A stretch of 64,000 bases of DNA from assembly GCF_036246005.1 (NCBI RefSeq), contig NZ_CP109171.1, positions 2,840,001 through 2,904,000 of the forward strand. Direction: 5' to 3'. This document shows positions 1 through 7,338 of this stretch, piece after piece. The stretch comes from Streptomyces sp. NBC_01723. Its GTDB lineage: Bacteria > Actinomycetota > Actinomycetes > Streptomycetales > Streptomycetaceae. The position numbers were made by a program, and so were the translations under genes. The notes beneath the pieces are model-generated. The model did no database searches and was not told where the DNA came from. It saw nothing but the letters and a program-made list of their open reading frames with translations. Every line of letters begins with the position of its first letter. Positions within the stretch are counted from its first letter, which is position 1.

Positions 1-207
1 GTGGTCGAGTCCGTGCCGTTCGGCGAGCGCCTTCAGCGCGTGTTCGCGGCGGCCGACCAGGACCGGCTCCGGCCACAGCACGGTGCCGTCGCCGAGGTCG
101 AGGCCGCCCTGTTCGCGGAGGGCCAGGATGGAGCGGACGAGGTGCTGGCGGTAGCCCATGCGCCCGGTCACGCCGTTCATGGCGATACGCACCGTCTTGC
201 GTGTCAC
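1..207 (-). CDS. Gfo/Idh/MocA-family oxidoreductase, N-terminal part
   Basis: Only the first 69 codons lie in the window; the gene runs off the left edge. The product begins MTRKTVRIAMNGVTGRMGYR, a beta strand followed by a glycine-rich turn typical of the Rossmann NAD(P) site of Gfo/Idh/MocA sugar or inositol dehydrogenases. The GTG start at 207 is chosen because AAGGGA lies a few bases upstream and the neighbouring ATG at 212 runs into a stop. It is transcribed divergently from a LacI regulator whose probable operator overlaps the -10 box of this gene, so sugar-derived induction is likely. The exact substrate cannot be inferred from this fragment. Confidence 0.75.
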   Translation of the reverse strand, partial: MTRKTVRIAMNGVTGRMGYRQHLVRSILALREQGGLDLGDGTVLWPEPVLVGRREHALKALAERHGLDH

Positions 208-240
208 GTCATTCCCTTCGTACGAGCCGTACGTCATGCA

Positions 241-278
241 GCAAGCGCTTTCTATACAGAACGAAGCTAGCCTGTGAA
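241..278 (-). promoter_or_regulatory. Promoter with overlapping LacI-type operator
   Basis: Read on the minus strand there is a -35 TTCACA (273-278), 16 bp of spacer and a -10 TATAGA (251-256). The sequence GCAAGCGCTTTC at 241-252 has the CG-centred octamer AAGCGCTT (243-250), the usual form of a LacI-family operator, and it covers the end of the -10 box. The site lies between the oxidoreductase and lacI-type genes, so repression of the oxidoreductase by the divergent regulator is the simplest reading. Confidence 0.55.
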
Positions 279-398
279 CGGTGGTCTGGACAAGACCGCG
301 ATTCGGGTGAGTTGTTCGAGGGGGCGAACGACGACGCGTGGTGGCCGTAGGGTCACCGCGACGGCGTTCGGCTCACGCGCGATGCGGAGGACGAGGAC

Positions 399-1445
399 AT
401 GACGGTGACACTTGCGGACGTGGCGGCCCGCGCCCAGGTCTCCCCCGCGACGGTGTCGCGCGTGCTGAACGGGAACTACCCGGTGGCCGCCACCACCCGG
501 GACCGGGTGCTGAAGGCGGTCGACGAGCTGGACTACGTGCTCAACGGCCCCGCGAGCGCCCTGGCCGCGGCCACGTCCGATCTGGTCGGCATCCTGGTCA
601 ACGACATCGCCGACCCCTTCTTCGGCATCATGGCCGGCGCCATCCAGTCCGAGATCGGCGGCCCGGGCGGCAGAGCGGGCGGCGAGCGGCTCGCGGTGGT
701 CTGCAACACCGGCGGCTCCCCGGAGCGCGAGCTGACCTACCTCACCCTGCTGCAACGCCAGCGCGCGGCGGCCGTCGTGCTGACCGGCGGGGCGATGGAG
801 GACGCGACGCACCAGGCGGCGGTGGCGGCGAAGCTGCGGAAGCTGACGGAGGCCGGGACGCGGGTGGTGCTGTGCGGGCGGCCGCCGGCGCCGGAGACCG
901 GGGCCATGGCGCTGACGTTCGACAACCGCGGGGGCGGCCGGGAGCTGACCGAGCACCTGCTCGGGCTCGGCCACCGCCGGCTCGGCTACATCGCCGGCCC
1001 CCAGGAGCGGACCACCACCCGGCACCGGCTGGAGGGCCACCGCGCCGCGCTCGCCGCGCACGGCGTCGAGGAGGACCCCCGCTGGACCGTCCACGGCCGC
1101 TACGACCGGCAGTCCGGGTACGAGGCGACGCTGGAACTCCTGCGCAGGGATCCGTCCCTGACGGCTGTCGTCGCCGCGAACGACTCCGTCGCGCTGGGCG
1201 CGTGCGCGGCGCTGCGGGACTCGGGGCTGCGGATCCCGGACGACGTGTCCGTGGCGGGCTTCGACGATCTGCCGTTCAGCATCGACGCGGTGCCCGCGCT
1301 GACGACGGTCCGGCTGCCGCTGGCGGAGGCGGGCGCGCGGGCGGGTCGGGTGGCGATGGGGCGGGAGGAGGCGCCGGCCGGGGGGATCGCGACGGTGCGG
1401 GGGGAGTTGATGGTGCGGGGGTCCACCGGGGTTCCTCGGGGGTAG
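399..1445 (+). CDS. LacI-family transcriptional regulator
   Basis: 348 aa. Residues 4-23 (LADVAARAQVSPATVSRVLN) are the classic LacI helix-turn-helix followed by the hinge helix. The rest is a periplasmic-binding-protein-like effector domain, starting at GILVNDIADPFFG and ending in the usual PALTTVRLP segment. The ATG has GGAGG eight bases upstream. It is divergent from an NAD(P)-dependent sugar/polyol dehydrogenase and followed on the same strand, after a 205-nt gap, by a xylose isomerase-like TIM-barrel gene, so its ligand is probably a sugar, polyol or sugar acid. The specific ligand is not known. Confidence 0.9.
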   Translation: MTVTLADVAARAQVSPATVSRVLNGNYPVAATTRDRVLKAVDELDYVLNGPASALAAATSDLVGILVNDIADPFFGIMAGAIQSEIGGPGGRAGGERLAVVCNTGGSPERELTYLTLLQRQRAAAVVLTGGAMEDATHQAAVAAKLRKLTEAGTRVVLCGRPPAPETGAMALTFDNRGGGRELTEHLLGLGHRRLGYIAGPQERTTTRHRLEGHRAALAAHGVEEDPRWTVHGRYDRQSGYEATLELLRRDPSLTAVVAANDSVALGACAALRDSGLRIPDDVSVAGFDDLPFSIDAVPALTTVRLPLAEAGARAGRVAMGREEAPAGGIATVRGELMVRGSTGVPRG

Positions 1446-1487
1446 GTGCCGGCGTTGTATGGGTGGCGCGCGTCGGTGTGGGCCTCG

Positions 1488-1558
1488 GTGGGGGCCTGCC
1501 GCCCCCACACCCCCGCTTCGGCCTGGGCGGGCTCGTACTCAAACGCCGGACGGGCTGA
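1488..1558. repeat. Dispersed intergenic repeat, copy 1
   Basis: A gene-free stretch holds a block that ends CTCAAACGCCGGACGGGCTG at 1538-1557. Its reverse complement recurs at 48932-49001 with the same downstream arrangement (a GCCGAAGCGGGGG run, then GGGCGGCAG next to CCCCC). From memory, this motif is scattered between genes in many Streptomyces genomes, often behind stop codons. Its self-complementary G/C runs could act as a factor-independent terminator. The rest of 1446-1650 holds no gene that I can support. Confidence 0.6.
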
Positions 1559-1650
1559 GAAGAACAGGCCGGGCGGGCTGGTGGTGCCGGTCGGCGACAC
1601 CAGGTGACGGGCAGGAATGCGGGCGGCGGAGCCGGGTACGCTCCGGGGTC

Positions 1651-2451
1651 ATGAAGCTGGCGTTCTCCACCCTTGGTGTCCCCGGGCTGCCCCTGACCGA
1701 TGTGCTGGGCCTCGCGACCGCGCACGGCTACCACGGTGTCGAGTTGCGCGCCCATCCGGAGGAACCCGTGAACCCGGGCCTGTCCCCGGACGAACGGGCG
1801 GTCGTGGCGGCCGAGTTCAAGGCGTCCGGCGTGGAACTGCTCGGTGTGGCGGGGTACGCGCGGGTGGCCGCGCCCGGTGACGACGAGCCGGTCCTCGCCG
1901 AGGTCCGCGCCCTGCTCGAACTCGCCCGCGACCTGGGCGCCCCCTACATCCGCGTCTTCCCCGGCGGCGGCACCGAGCAGAGCGCCGAGGAGGCCGACGC
2001 GACGGCCGCCCGGCGGCTGGGCACGGCCGCCGAGTACGCCGCCGACCTCGGCGTCCGCATCCTGCTGGAGACCCACGACTCGCACCGCACGGGCGCCGAC
2101 GCGATGCGCGTCCTGGGCCTGGTCGGGCACCTCCAGGTCGGCGCCCTGTGGGACGTGATGCACACCTGGCTGGGCGGCGAGCAGCCCTTCGAGTCGTACG
2201 GGGCCCTCGCCCCGCACCTCGGCTACGTCCAGGTCAAGGACATCGCCTCCGCCGAGGACACCACACCGCTGCCGCTGGGCGCGGGCGTGCTGCCGCTCAC
2301 CGAGGTGGTGGACGTCCTCTCCCGGCACGGCTGGGACGGCTGGCTGTGCTGGGAGTACGAGAAGCGGTGGTACGAGTCCGCCGCCCCGTTGCCCGACCTG
2401 CTGGCGGCCGGCCGCGAGCACCTGACCCGGCTGCTCACCGACGCGGCGTGA
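1651..2451 (+). CDS. Sugar phosphate isomerase/epimerase (xylose isomerase-like TIM barrel)
   Basis: 266 aa, the normal size for the AP endonuclease 2/xylose isomerase-like TIM-barrel family. It begins [15 protein letters not shown] with the first barrel strand. [26 protein letters not shown] (metal-ligand Glu near residue 140), [15 protein letters not shown] and [10 protein letters not shown] match the strand-end motifs that carry metal and substrate residues. Enzymes of this family isomerise or epimerise keto-sugars and inositols in the cytoplasm. With the nearby LacI regulator and Gfo/Idh/MocA dehydrogenase it suggests a small sugar/polyol catabolic locus. Its 3' end overlaps the end of the convergent acetyltransferase gene by 17 nt. 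Confidence 0.85.
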   Translation: MKLAFSTLGVPGLPLTDVLGLATAHGYHGVELRAHPEEPVNPGLSPDERAVVAAEFKASGVELLGVAGYARVAAPGDDEPVLAEVRALLELARDLGAPYIRVFPGGGTEQSAEEADATAARRLGTAAEYAADLGVRILLETHDSHRTGADAMRVLGLVGHLQVGALWDVMHTWLGGEQPFESYGALAPHLGYVQVKDIASAEDTTPLPLGAGVLPLTEVVDVLSRHGWDGWLCWEYEKRWYESAAPLPDLLAAGREHLTRLLTDAA

Positions 2452-3076
2452 GGGCGCCCGCCGCCGACCGGACCCGGCGCTCCAGCCGCTCCTGGCGCTC
2501 GGGCCACTCCGCCGCCGTGATGGAGTAGATCGCGGAGTCGCGCAGCCGGCCCTCCTCGCCCGGCGCCCAGGAGCGGGACCAGTTGCGCAGGACGCCCTCG
2601 AGGCGGGCGCCGGTCTTCTCGATCGCCGCCCGGGAACGGGCGTTGCGGGCGTCGGTCTTGAGGTCGACCCGGGACACCTGCCAGACCTCGAAGGCGTGGC
2701 GGAACAGGAGCAGCTTGGCCTCGGCGTTCGTGCCGGTGCCCTGGGCGGAGCGGGCCAGCCAGGTGAAGCCGACCTCGATCGCGTCGAGGACGCCGTCGGT
2801 GAGCCAGGAGCGGGGTTCCCAGTAGGCGGTGGCGCCGACCGCCCGCCCGGTGGCGAGGGAGATCTGCGCGTAGGGCGCCAGCCGCCCCGAGGCCGCGCGG
2901 GCCAGTTGGGCGTCGATGTAGCCGCCGACCTCGTCGGCCCTCGGCACCCACGTGTACGCGTAGCCGCCGCGGTCCTCCTCCGCCGCCACCGCGAGGTCGG
3001 CCGCGTGCCGGTGGCCCAGCGGCTCCAGTCGTACCAGCGTGCCTTCGAGGGGCGGGCCCTGCAGTGCGAACGTCAC
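2435..3076 (-). CDS. GNAT-family N-acetyltransferase (RimJ/RimL type)
   Basis: 213 aa with the GNAT fold. [15 protein letters not shown] is the opening strand. [19 protein letters not shown] carries the acetyl-CoA pyrophosphate loop (QGTGTN), and [28 protein letters not shown] is the typical RimJ/RimL end. Proteins of this type acetylate protein N termini or small amines; the acceptor is unknown. The GTG start at 3076 sits in a GTGA overlap with the stop of the upstream EamA transporter, so the two are translationally coupled. The 3' end overlaps the convergent TIM-barrel gene. Confidence 0.85.
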   Translation of the reverse strand: MTFALQGPPLEGTLVRLEPLGHRHAADLAVAAEEDRGGYAYTWVPRADEVGGYIDAQLARAASGRLAPYAQISLATGRAVGATAYWEPRSWLTDGVLDAIEVGFTWLARSAQGTGTNAEAKLLLFRHAFEVWQVSRVDLKTDARNARSRAAIEKTGARLEGVLRNWSRSWAPGEEGRLRDSAIYSITAAEWPERQERLERRVRSAAGALTPRR

Positions 3077-4017
3077 CGGACGGATTCTTCCGCCGGCACG
3101 GAGGGCCGTCCAATGATTTCCGGGCGGGCCGACGCGATCACGTACGGCGTCCGGTCGCGGGCGCGCCGGCCCGTGAGCGTCGTCAGCGCCACCCCGCCCA
3201 CCAGCAGCGCCGCCGCGCACCAGCGCAGGGGTGTCACCGCCTCACCGAGGAAGAGGGCCGCCGAGGACATCCCGAAGACCGGGACCAGGAGCGAGAAGGG
3301 CGCGACCGTCGACGCGGGGTGACGGCGCAGCAGCCAGCCCCAGGCGCCGAAGCCGAAGACGGTCGAGACCCAGGCCACGTAGAGGATCGTGCTCCCGCCC
3401 TGCCAGTCCAGGCCGCGCAGTGCCGCGAGGTCTGCTTCCGGGCCCTCCGTCAGCAGGGAGAGGGCCAGTAGCGGCAGTACCGGGACGGCGCACACCCACA
3501 CCATGAAGTTCAGGGCGTCGGGCGGGGACGCCTTGCGGGTGAGGACGTTGGACAGTCCCCACGCGGCGGCCGCTCCGACGACCATCACGAAGGCGCCCAG
3601 CGGACCGGACGCGCCCTCGTCGACCGCCGCGACACCGATGCCGGCCAGCGCGACGAGCATGCCCGCCGCCTGGAGGCGGGAGGGGCGTTCGCCCAGGACC
3701 GCGGCGGCGATCACCGCGGTGAACACCGCCTGGATCTGCAGGACCAGGGAGGACAGGCCGGCCGGCATGCCCGCGTCCATGCCCACGAAGACCAGGCCGA
3801 ACTTGGCCACGCCCAGCACCAGCCCCACCGCCACGATCCACTTCCACGCGACCTTGGGCCGGCCCACCAGGAAGACGGCGGGCAGGGCGGCCGCCAGGAA
3901 GCGCAGGGCGGAGAAGAGCAGCGGCGGAAAGTGGTCGAGGCCGACCTCGATGACCGTGAAGTTCACGCCCCAGACGGCGGCGACGAGCACGGCGAGGAGG
4001 AGGTGGGAAGGTCGCAT
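3073..4017 (-). CDS. EamA/DMT-family transporter
   Basis: 314 aa, with about ten hydrophobic segments in two EamA repeats, the usual layout for drug/metabolite transporters. The first repeat starts [21 protein letters not shown], a hallmark of the family, and ends near [20 protein letters not shown]; the second ends in the matching [20 protein letters not shown]. Members export amino acids, metabolites or purines across the cytoplasmic membrane. A coupled acetyltransferase downstream and a divergent LysR regulator suggest export or detoxification of an amine- or amino-acid-like compound, which is inference. Confidence 0.88.
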   Translation of the reverse strand: MRPSHLLLAVLVAAVWGVNFTVIEVGLDHFPPLLFSALRFLAAALPAVFLVGRPKVAWKWIVAVGLVLGVAKFGLVFVGMDAGMPAGLSSLVLQIQAVFTAVIAAAVLGERPSRLQAAGMLVALAGIGVAAVDEGASGPLGAFVMVVGAAAAWGLSNVLTRKASPPDALNFMVWVCAVPVLPLLALSLLTEGPEADLAALRGLDWQGGSTILYVAWVSTVFGFGAWGWLLRRHPASTVAPFSLLVPVFGMSSAALFLGEAVTPLRWCAAALLVGGVALTTLTGRRARDRTPYVIASARPEIIGRPSVPAEESVR

Positions 4018-4113
4018 GCGTCGAGGATCGCGCCACCGGACTGTGTAGCACCAGCGATGATTGCTGCATGGTTGGATGAAGGACTGCTAACTGTTTCGCC
4101 GTCGGGAGGCGTC

Positions 4114-5031
4114 GTGCTCGATCTTCAGCGTCTGCGTGCCCTGCACGCCGTGTCCGTGCACGGCACGGTGGGCGCGGCCGCCGCCGCCCTCGGGTTCACG
4201 CCGTCCGCGGTGTCGCAGCAGATCGCCAAGTTGGAGCGGGAGACCAGGACGGTGCTCCTGGAGCGGGAGGGGCGCGGGGTCCGGCTCACCGACGAGGCGT
4301 GGCAGCTGGCCGCCACGGCCGTCGAGCTGCTGGCCCTGGTGGAGCGGGCGGAGACCCGGCTGGAGGAGCGGCGCGGGGTGCCCTCGGGGCGGCTGACCGT
4401 GGCCGCGTTCGCGTCGGCGGCGCGCGGTCTGCTGCCCTCGGTCCTGGCCGACCTGGCCGCCCGTCATCCGGCGCTCGACGCCCGGCTCACCGAGGTCGAC
4501 CCGCATCTGTCCGTGGACCTGGTGGCGAAGGGCGCCGTGGACCTGGTGGTGGCGCACGACTGGGACATCGCCCCGCTGCCGGCCCCGGCCGGGGTGGAGC
4601 AGGCGCCGATCGGTGAGGACCTGTGCGATCTGCTCGTGCCCGAGGGGCACCGCTTCGCCGGGCGGTCCGGCGTGCGGCGTGCGGAGCTGGGCGGGGAGCG
4701 GTGGATCTGCCAGCCGCCCGGCCGGGTCTGCCACGACTGGCTGATGCGGACCCTGCGGGGCGCCGGGCACGAGCCGGACATCGTCCACCAGGCGGACGAG
4801 AACCCGACGCTCGTCGCGCTGGTCGCGGCCGGGCTGGGCATCGCCCTGATCCCCCGGCTGGGGCGGGGCCCGCTGCCGGCCGGGGTGGTGGAGGTGCCGC
4901 TCGACCCGATGCCGGTACGGCGGCTGTACGCGCTGTGGCGGGCGGGCGCGGCGCGCCGTCCGGCGATCGCGGAGACGGTGCGCACGCTGCGGGCCCACTG
5001 GCCGGCGGCCTCGGCGCACACCGTCCCGTAG
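4114..5031 (+). CDS. LysR-family transcriptional regulator
   Basis: 305 aa. The N terminus (LDLQRLRALHAVSVHGTVGAAAAALGFTPSAVSQQIAKLE) is the winged helix-turn-helix of LysR regulators, and the remainder has the two-lobed effector domain with GRLTVAAFASAARGLLPSVL as its first strand. GTG at 4114 is preferred because it gives the standard N terminus and follows GGGAGG; an in-frame ATG at 4058 would add 18 or so unusual residues. It is divergent from the EamA/GNAT pair and probably controls it from the 96-nt shared gap. It ends 10 nt from the convergent DUF4097 gene. Confidence 0.88.
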   Translation: MLDLQRLRALHAVSVHGTVGAAAAALGFTPSAVSQQIAKLERETRTVLLEREGRGVRLTDEAWQLAATAVELLALVERAETRLEERRGVPSGRLTVAAFASAARGLLPSVLADLAARHPALDARLTEVDPHLSVDLVAKGAVDLVVAHDWDIAPLPAPAGVEQAPIGEDLCDLLVPEGHRFAGRSGVRRAELGGERWICQPPGRVCHDWLMRTLRGAGHEPDIVHQADENPTLVALVAAGLGIALIPRLGRGPLPAGVVEVPLDPMPVRRLYALWRAGAARRPAIAETVRTLRAHWPAASAHTVP

Positions 5032-5041
5032 CCGGGCGTGG

Positions 5042-5884
5042 TCAGTCCCGGGCGCGGCGGATGTCGATGTTGCCGTGCCGGGTGCGGGCGCGGACCTCGA
5101 CGGCCTCCTCGGTCTTCTCCGGGCTCCCGGACGCGGTGAGCGTGTTGCGGACCTGCCCCGAACGCGAGTTGACGTCGAGCCAGGCGGCCGTGCCCTCGGC
5201 GACGCCGACCTCGATGGCGCCGTAGCTGGTCTGCAACTGGACGGAGCCGCGGGTCACGCGCCCCACCCGCAGGGTGCCGTGGGCCGTGGTGGCGGTGACG
5301 GAGTCCTCGGCGCGGGCGACGTCGATGTCTCCGTTGGCGCCGTTGACCCGCAGCTCCCCGACGGCGGTGCCGACGGTCGTGGTGCCGTGCGAGTTCTTCA
5401 GGACGGCGGAGCCGTCGAGCACGCCGACGCGCAGGCTGCCGGAGCTGGTGGCGATCTCCGCTGCGCCCTCGACGCGGTCCACGGTGATGGAGCCGTGGGA
5501 CGCCGTCAGGTTGAGCGGGCCGGTCGCGTCGAGGCGGACGTCGCCGGACGAGACCTTCACGCGGACCTCGCCGAGCCGGCCCTCGCCGAGCACCTGGGTC
5601 CAGGCGCCGGTCAGGTCGACGCGCGAGCCGGCGGGCAGTTCGACGGTCACGTCGACGGTGCCGGAGCGGCCGAACAGTCCGGCCTTGGGGGTCCTGACGG
5701 TCAGCGCGCCGCCCGCGCAGGTGACCTCGGTCTGTTCCGCGGTGCGGCCGTCGATGTCTTTCTTCGCGTTGCGGGGCCGGACCTCGACGACGGTGTCGGT
5801 GCGGTCGCCCGCCGTGAACTGGATGGAACCGGCCTCCACGTGCGCGGTGACCGAGATCGGTTCGGGAGTGTCGAAAGAAGGCAT
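5042..5884 (-). CDS. DUF4097 beta-repeat protein
   Basis: 280 aa, no signal peptide or membrane segment. After an opening MPSFDTPEPISVTAHVEAGSI, the protein is a ladder of short strands of the type SGDVRL, HGSITV, SGSLRV, HGTTTV, NGDIDV, HGTLRV, YGAIEV and HGNIDI spaced about 20 residues apart. This matches the DUF4097/DUF4098 adhesin-like family, expected to form a right-handed beta helix. The molecular function of the family is unknown. It lies 92 nt downstream of an RHH DNA-binding protein on the same strand, and the two are probably one operon. Absence of an export signal argues for a cytoplasmic role. Confidence 0.82.
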   Translation of the reverse strand: MPSFDTPEPISVTAHVEAGSIQFTAGDRTDTVVEVRPRNAKKDIDGRTAEQTEVTCAGGALTVRTPKAGLFGRSGTVDVTVELPAGSRVDLTGAWTQVLGEGRLGEVRVKVSSGDVRLDATGPLNLTASHGSITVDRVEGAAEIATSSGSLRVGVLDGSAVLKNSHGTTTVGTAVGELRVNGANGDIDVARAEDSVTATTAHGTLRVGRVTRGSVQLQTSYGAIEVGVAEGTAAWLDVNSRSGQVRNTLTASGSPEKTEEAVEVRARTRHGNIDIRRARD

Positions 5885-5976
5885 GGCTGTCCCGTCCTCG
5901 TGAGTCGTTGGGTCGCCCCCGCTGGTGGGACGTGGTGTGGGTGAGGTGGAGCGGGTGTGCGGCGCGCGACGGCTGC

Positions 5977-6495
5977 TCAGCGCACCCAGCCCGTGAAGCT
6001 CTGTCCGACGTTCTGGGTGCGTTCCGTCGTGCGCGGGCGGCCGGCGCCCTCGACGGCGGCCGACACGGCCCGCACCAGCCAGGCGTTGACCGACAGGCCC
6101 TCGCGGCTCGCGGCCTCCTCGGCACGGGACTTGAGATGGGCGGGCAGGCGCAGGTTGACGCGGGCGGTGCCGCCCTCGTCGCCTTCGGCGGGTGCCTGCG
6201 GCCTGAGCGGTTCGACGGGTGCGGCCGGTTCCCCGAGGCCGCCGCCGTCGGTGGGCGGCACGGTCACCACGAAGTCGGGGTCCAGCCCCCGCAGCCTCAG
6301 GTCGACCGAGCCCGGGGCCAGTTCGCGGGTGATCTCGTCCATGGCCGCGGAGAGCACGTTGAGCATGGTCAGCCTGGTCGCCGACTCCAGTGGGGCGGTG
6401 AGCCGTTCGGCCAGTTCGCGGGCTTCTTCGCCGCCGGCCTCGGCGGCCACCGCGAGTTCGCGGCGGAGGGTGTCGACATACGGCGTGAGGTCCAT
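5977..6495 (-). CDS. Ribbon-helix-helix (HicB/Arc-like) protein, antitoxin-like
   Basis: 172 aa. The C-terminal part (TARVNLRLPAHLKSRAEEAA...LSVNAWLVRAVSAAV) is a ribbon-helix-helix domain as in HicB, Arc and CopG repressors. The N-terminal 100 residues are helical, then Pro/Gly/Ala-rich. ATG at 6495 begins MDLTPYVDTLRRELA; an in-frame ATG at 6525 would add ten residues encoded inside a 32-bp palindrome. No good Shine-Dalgarno precedes either one, so a leaderless message is possible. The palindrome over the start codon suggests autorepression. No HicA-like toxin gene is visible; the partner is the DUF4097 gene. Toxin-antitoxin function is therefore not supported. Confidence 0.75.
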   Translation of the reverse strand: MDLTPYVDTLRRELAVAAEAGGEEARELAERLTAPLESATRLTMLNVLSAAMDEITRELAPGSVDLRLRGLDPDFVVTVPPTDGGGLGEPAAPVEPLRPQAPAEGDEGGTARVNLRLPAHLKSRAEEAASREGLSVNAWLVRAVSAAVEGAGRPRTTERTQNVGQSFTGWVR

Positions 6496-6525
6496 GACGT
6501 CATCATGGCACCATGATGACGTCAT
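6494..6525. promoter_or_regulatory. 32-bp perfect-arm palindrome over the RHH gene start
   Basis: Two 15-nt arms (ATGACGTCATCATGG and its exact complement) flank a 2-nt centre, giving the core CATGGCACCATG. The palindrome covers the ATG at 6495 and the alternative in-frame ATG at 6525. RHH repressors bind such dyads as dimers of dimers, so this is the probable operator of the RHH/DUF4097 operon. Confidence 0.7.
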
Positions 6526-6660
6526 ACGCAAGCCCCACGGCGCCATCCCGGCCCCCTCACCCCTCCGACCTCGCCCGTCCGCACCTGACCTGGGAAAAGG
6601 GGACGCCATCAACTTGACCGACCCGGGCTCCACACCTGGTCGACCACTGACGGAGGTACG

Positions 6661-6710
6661 GAATGGCATCATCCGGTACCACATGGCACCACGTGGTGCC
6701 ACTTGGCGCC
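6661..6710. repeat. Five decamer iterons with GGYRCC-like cores at exact 10-bp period
   Basis: Five consecutive decamers end in GGCATC (6665), GGTACC (6675), GGCACC (6685), GGTGCC (6695) and GGCGCC (6705). Four fit the consensus GGYRCC and the first is degenerate. Copies 3 and 4 also form an 18-bp perfect palindrome at 6684-6701. One turn of spacing puts every core on the same DNA face. The same GGCACC core is the centre of the palindrome at 6494-6525, so both may be bound by the same RHH protein. The region 6526-6759 otherwise contains no gene I can support. Confidence 0.6.
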
Positions 6711-6759
6711 AAGCGCGGCAGTACGCTGCGGCCGACACCCCGTCTCCGCCGGCGCGCCC

Positions 6760-7164
6760 CTAAGCCGTGTCTTCACCGCGGGAAGCCGTGCGGGCGTCGT
6801 AGACGGCGCGGGCATCGTCGATACGGGCGAGGTGCGCCATGCTCCATTCGAGCAGGGGCGCGGTGGCCTCGCGCAGGGTGAAGCCCATCTCGGTGAGCTC
6901 GTAGCTCACCCGTGGCGGCATCACCTCGTGGACGGTGCGGGTCAGGATTCCGTCGCGCTCCAGGCTGCGCAGCGTCACGGTGAGCATGCGCTGGCTGATC
7001 CCGTCGACGGCCCTCTTGAGTTCGGTGAAACGACGCGGTCCGTCCCTGAGATTGCGCACGACCAGCAGCGACCACTTGTCGCCGACGATGTCGAGCACCA
7101 CCCGGGTCCGGCACGCGTCGCTGGGCACCGCGGCCGACTGAGGATCGCGCTGTGCCGCGTCCAT
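6760..7164 (-). CDS. HxlR-family transcriptional regulator
   Basis: 134 aa, typical size. After DACRTRVVLDIVGDKWSLLVVRNL it shows the winged-helix sequence RRFTELKRAVDGISQRMLTVTLRSLERDGILTRTVHEVMPPRVSYELTEMG, diagnostic of HxlR/MarR-like repressors. Members commonly sense aldehydes, quinones or other reactive electrophiles. GGAGG lies five bases before the ATG. It is divergent from an alpha/beta hydrolase gene, and an inverted repeat of the HxlR type lies between them, so it probably controls that gene and itself. Confidence 0.9.
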   Translation of the reverse strand: MDAAQRDPQSAAVPSDACRTRVVLDIVGDKWSLLVVRNLRDGPRRFTELKRAVDGISQRMLTVTLRSLERDGILTRTVHEVMPPRVSYELTEMGFTLREATAPLLEWSMAHLARIDDARAVYDARTASRGEDTA

Positions 7165-7240
7165 GGTTACCTCCAGAGAACCGGGTCACCGAAAAGTGCC
7201 TTATTGCCCGCGGCGCGTCGTGTGCACCAGCATGCTCCTA

Positions 7241-7255
7241 GTACTCAAACAGTAC
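7241..7255. promoter_or_regulatory. Inverted repeat, probable HxlR operator
   Basis: GTACT and AGTAC flank a five-base spacer (CAAAC). HxlR-family repressors such as YodB bind dyads of the form TACT-spacer-AGTA. The site sits in the 174-nt gap between the HxlR gene and the hydrolase, where it can serve both promoters. Confidence 0.5.
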
Positions 7256-7338
7256 CGAAGCACAAAAGGTAACCGCCGGTGCCGCGCACCAGCGGCACGC
7301 GCGTGACCGTGCTCTTCTGCTCCCGCGAAGGAACATCG

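Noticed and set aside
1..270. Rightward open frame with a GTG start
   Set aside because: It is the antisense shadow of the oxidoreductase gene, which has a real ribosome-binding site and a Rossmann motif.
338..1558. 406-aa frame overlapping the LacI gene
   Set aside because: Arg/Gly-rich composition with no motif; it is an out-of-frame reading of lacI-type coding DNA.
5977..6495. HicAB toxin-antitoxin system
   Set aside because: No HicA-like small basic partner with a GSH motif is present on either side.
5977..6738. Longer form of the RHH protein starting at 6738
   Set aside because: The extra N terminus is translated from the iterons and intergenic DNA, with no ribosome-binding site and no family similarity.
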